Origin: Lachnospiraceae bacterium
GTDB taxonomy: Bacteria > Bacillota > Clostridia > Lachnospirales > Lachnospiraceae
NCBI GenBank assembly: GCA_030524705.1
Contig: JAUNGD010000004.1
Coordinates: 47,961-111,960, forward strand
Direction: 5' to 3'
Length of the DNA stretch: 64,000 bases
Position numbers and translations under genes: made by a program
The notes under the pieces: model-generated
What the model was told of the DNA's origin: nothing
Databases searched by the model: none
Seen by the model: the letters and a program-made list of their open reading frames with translations, nothing else
Shown here: positions 62,396 through 64,000 of the stretch, piece by piece
Numbering within the stretch: position 1 is the stretch's first letter
Layout: each line of letters begins with the position of its first letter

Positions 62396-63805
62396 TTGAT
62401 TAAAGACAACCAGAAATATTTTAACCGCCTCCAGGTGGTCCTGGATGGGCTGGTGATCGTCGTATCGTATCTGATCGCATGGTATAATATGATGATCAAG
62501 GCCGCAAATGTAGAAAATGGTGTTGCGGGAGTCCTGCCGCCGGAAATTTATATGATGGCACTCGTAATACTTGCGCCGTTCTTTTTGCTGCTGTATTACG
62601 CATGCAATCTGTATACGCCAAAACGGGTACAGGGCCGGCGACTGGAGGGAAGCAATATTGTCAAGGCCAATACTCTTGGCTGCCTGATCTTTATGGCAGT
62701 GCTCTACCTGCTCCACCAGGGAGACGTTTCGAGACGGCTTATCGCCGTATTCTTTATCCTGAACGTAGCGCTGACCTTTGTGGAACGAAATGTTGTCCGG
62801 ATGGTACTTATGAACGCCAGAAGGATAGGGCTCAATCAAAAGCATGTGATCATGGTAGGGTACAGCCGGGCCGCAGAGGAGTATATTGACCGTATTGTAC
62901 AGAATCCTCAGTGGGGCTATAAGGTGATGGGAATCCTTGACGATAACGTGCCTCCGGGTACGCTGTACCGTAATATTGAGGTGCTTGGTTTCACGGAAAG
63001 CCTTGGATATATATTGGAGGGCAATCACCCGGATGAGATCGCCATTACGCTTGGCCTGAGCGAGTACGCCAAGCTGGAGCGTATCGTTGCCATGTGTGAA
63101 AAGTCCGGCGTTCATACGAAGTTTATTCCGGATTACAGCAAGATCATTCCGACAAAGCCATATACGGAGGATCTTCTGGGTCTTCCGGTCATCAATATCC
63201 GTCACGTACCGCTTTCGAATACATTTAATATGATGGTAAAGCGTGTGATGGATTTTATCGGGGCATTGATCTGTCTCGTTCTGTTTTCACCGATTATGCT
63301 GATTACGGCTGTTTTGATTAAAGCTACCTCCAAAGGCCCGCTGATTTTTAAACAGGAGCGGGTGGGGCTGAATAACGTTCCGTTTCAGATGTACAAGTTC
63401 CGCTCGATGGAGGTACAGACAAAGCGGGAAGAGAGCAAGGGCTGGACAGTGAAAAATGACCCGAGGGTTACCCGGATCGGAAAGATTATCCGGAAGACGA
63501 GCATCGACGAATTGCCGCAGCTGTTTAATGTCCTGAAAGGCGACATGAGTCTCGTGGGTCCCAGGCCGGAGCGGCCGCAGTTCGTGGAGAAATTCCGGGA
63601 AGAGATCCCGCGTTATATGGTGAAGCACCAGGTACGTCCCGGCATGACGGGATGGGCGCAGGTGAATGGATACAGAGGGAATACTTCAATCAAAAAGAGA
63701 ATCGACTATGACTTGTATTATATAGAAAACTGGACGGTTGGTCTGGATATCAAGATTTTGTTTTTGACTGTATTCAAGGGGTTTATAAATAAAAATGCAT
63801 ATTAA
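62396..63805 (+). CDS. Polyprenyl-phosphate sugar phosphotransferase (WcaJ type)
   Basis: A 469-residue initiating transferase that starts with a TTG codon. GGGGTGAG at 62383-62390 is the only site, and family similarity begins directly (DNQKYFNRLQVVLDGLVIVV). Four N-terminal spans, a Rossmann-like CoA_binding_3 region (MVGYSRAAEEYIDRI, VMGILDD) and the catalytic C-terminal domain (VKRVMDFIGALICLVLFSPI, FKQERVGLNNVPF, KTSIDELPQLFNVLKGDMSL, VGPRPE). It would attach the first sugar phosphate to undecaprenyl phosphate. It follows the GT2 gene by 27 bp. Confidence 0.94.
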   Translation: MIKDNQKYFNRLQVVLDGLVIVVSYLIAWYNMMIKAANVENGVAGVLPPEIYMMALVILAPFFLLLYYACNLYTPKRVQGRRLEGSNIVKANTLGCLIFMAVLYLLHQGDVSRRLIAVFFILNVALTFVERNVVRMVLMNARRIGLNQKHVIMVGYSRAAEEYIDRIVQNPQWGYKVMGILDDNVPPGTLYRNIEVLGFTESLGYILEGNHPDEIAITLGLSEYAKLERIVAMCEKSGVHTKFIPDYSKIIPTKPYTEDLLGLPVINIRHVPLSNTFNMMVKRVMDFIGALICLVLFSPIMLITAVLIKATSKGPLIFKQERVGLNNVPFQMYKFRSMEVQTKREESKGWTVKNDPRVTRIGKIIRKTSIDELPQLFNVLKGDMSLVGPRPERPQFVEKFREEIPRYMVKHQVRPGMTGWAQVNGYRGNTSIKKRIDYDLYYIENWTVGLDIKILFLTVFKGFINKNAY

Positions 63806-63825
63806 AAGTGAAAGAAGGGGAATTC

Positions 63826-64000
63826 ATGGCCGAGAGAAAAGACAGGAGCAACAGAAAAAAGAGAAACCAGCAGGGATACGATGGAGATCCAGGCAGCTAT
63901 TATGGACAGCAGAACCGCAATGGGCAGCAGGGCTATGGACAGCAGGGGTATAACGGTGCTCCGGGCGGTTATTATGAGCAGCAGGGCTATAATGGAGAAC
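63826..64000 (+). CDS. Gln/Gly/Tyr-rich protein, 3' end cut by the window
   Basis: Only the first 58 codons are present. The protein begins with a basic patch (MAERKDRSNRKKRNQQG) and continues into low-complexity GYDG, YYGQQN, NGQQGYGQQG and GGYYEQQGYNG units. AGAAGGGG precedes the ATG. Proteins at the end of such loci often have a cytoplasmic disordered tail before a membrane domain (LytR-CpsA-Psr or chain-length types), but nothing visible here proves it. It lies 20 bp after the phosphotransferase gene and is probably co-transcribed. Confidence 0.75.
   Translation, partial: MAERKDRSNRKKRNQQGYDGDPGSYYGQQNRNGQQGYGQQGYNGAPGGYYEQQGYNGE

Noticed and set aside
61751-63205. 484-codon open frame on the minus strand opposite the GT2 and transferase genes
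   Set aside because: It crosses two confident plus-strand genes and their spacer, with shadow-type composition.
1-64000. rRNA, tRNA or CRISPR loci
   Set aside because: Reading the gaps between genes I found no tRNA-like cloverleaf, rRNA segment or spaced direct repeat array. A tRNAscan or CRISPR search would settle it.

Overview
This window looks like chromosomal DNA of a low-to-mid GC anaerobic Firmicute, most likely a gut Lachnospiraceae relative. The support is indirect: strong AGGAGG ribosome binding sites, DUF4364, DUF1653 and DUF975/CmpB-type proteins, a Rpn-family C-terminal protein, a BceRSAB-type module, YesM/YesN regulators and SleB-like wall hydrolases. The species cannot be named from the sequence. 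Nearly all genes are on the plus strand; the exception is one three-gene minus-strand block at 41520-44238. I saw no rRNA, tRNA, CRISPR array or complete insertion sequence.

Region 1 (1-9810) is a D-glucuronate utilisation operon: a GPH-family symporter (5' end cut off), a HAD hydrolase, a GH3 glycosidase with an N-acetylhexosaminidase-type Asp-His dyad, UxuA, UxuB, UxaC, KDPG aldolase and KDG kinase, closed by a strong terminator. Region 2 (9811-11020) is a sparse stretch with a decayed reading frame and a DUF1653 gene. Region 3 (11100-21432) is a rhamnose-type ABC importer with a class II aldolase and rhamnulokinase but no isomerase, followed by a YesN/YesM two-component pair. Region 4 (21433-24450) is a second importer of the NMT1/SsuABC type. 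Both importers have binding proteins without a lipobox cysteine.

Region 5 (24550-41484) is mixed. It holds an acyl-ACP thioesterase, a CvfB-like S1 protein, RidA, a small conserved protein, a BceRSAB-like antimicrobial-peptide sensing and detoxification module whose response regulator lacks part of its receiver domain, a stand-alone Rpn C-terminal protein, DnaE, PfkA, a TrmH-type methyltransferase, a DUF975-CmpB membrane protein and a secreted SH3/SleB wall hydrolase with octad repeats. Region 6 (minus strand) encodes a flavodiiron protein, a DUF4364 regulator-like protein and a TIGR01212 radical SAM protein.

Region 7 (44388-64000) is a surface polysaccharide locus. Two tandem membrane-anchored NodB-like proteins come first, then RmlB, RmlA and RmlC for dTDP-sugars, a Wzm/Wzt ABC exporter whose Wzt has a C-terminal carbohydrate-binding-type domain, a methyltransferase, a 989-residue protein joining a kinase-like domain to two GT2 domains, a GT2 protein with an eroded first domain, a WecE-type aminotransferase, two more GT2 proteins, a WcaJ-type initiating phosphosugar transferase and the start of a Gln/Gly/Tyr-rich protein. 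The most interesting reading is that methyltransferase, kinase-like domain and Wzt C-terminal domain together form a chain-termination and export-recognition module resembling WbdD/Wzt of Gram-negative O-antigens, with its parts redistributed.
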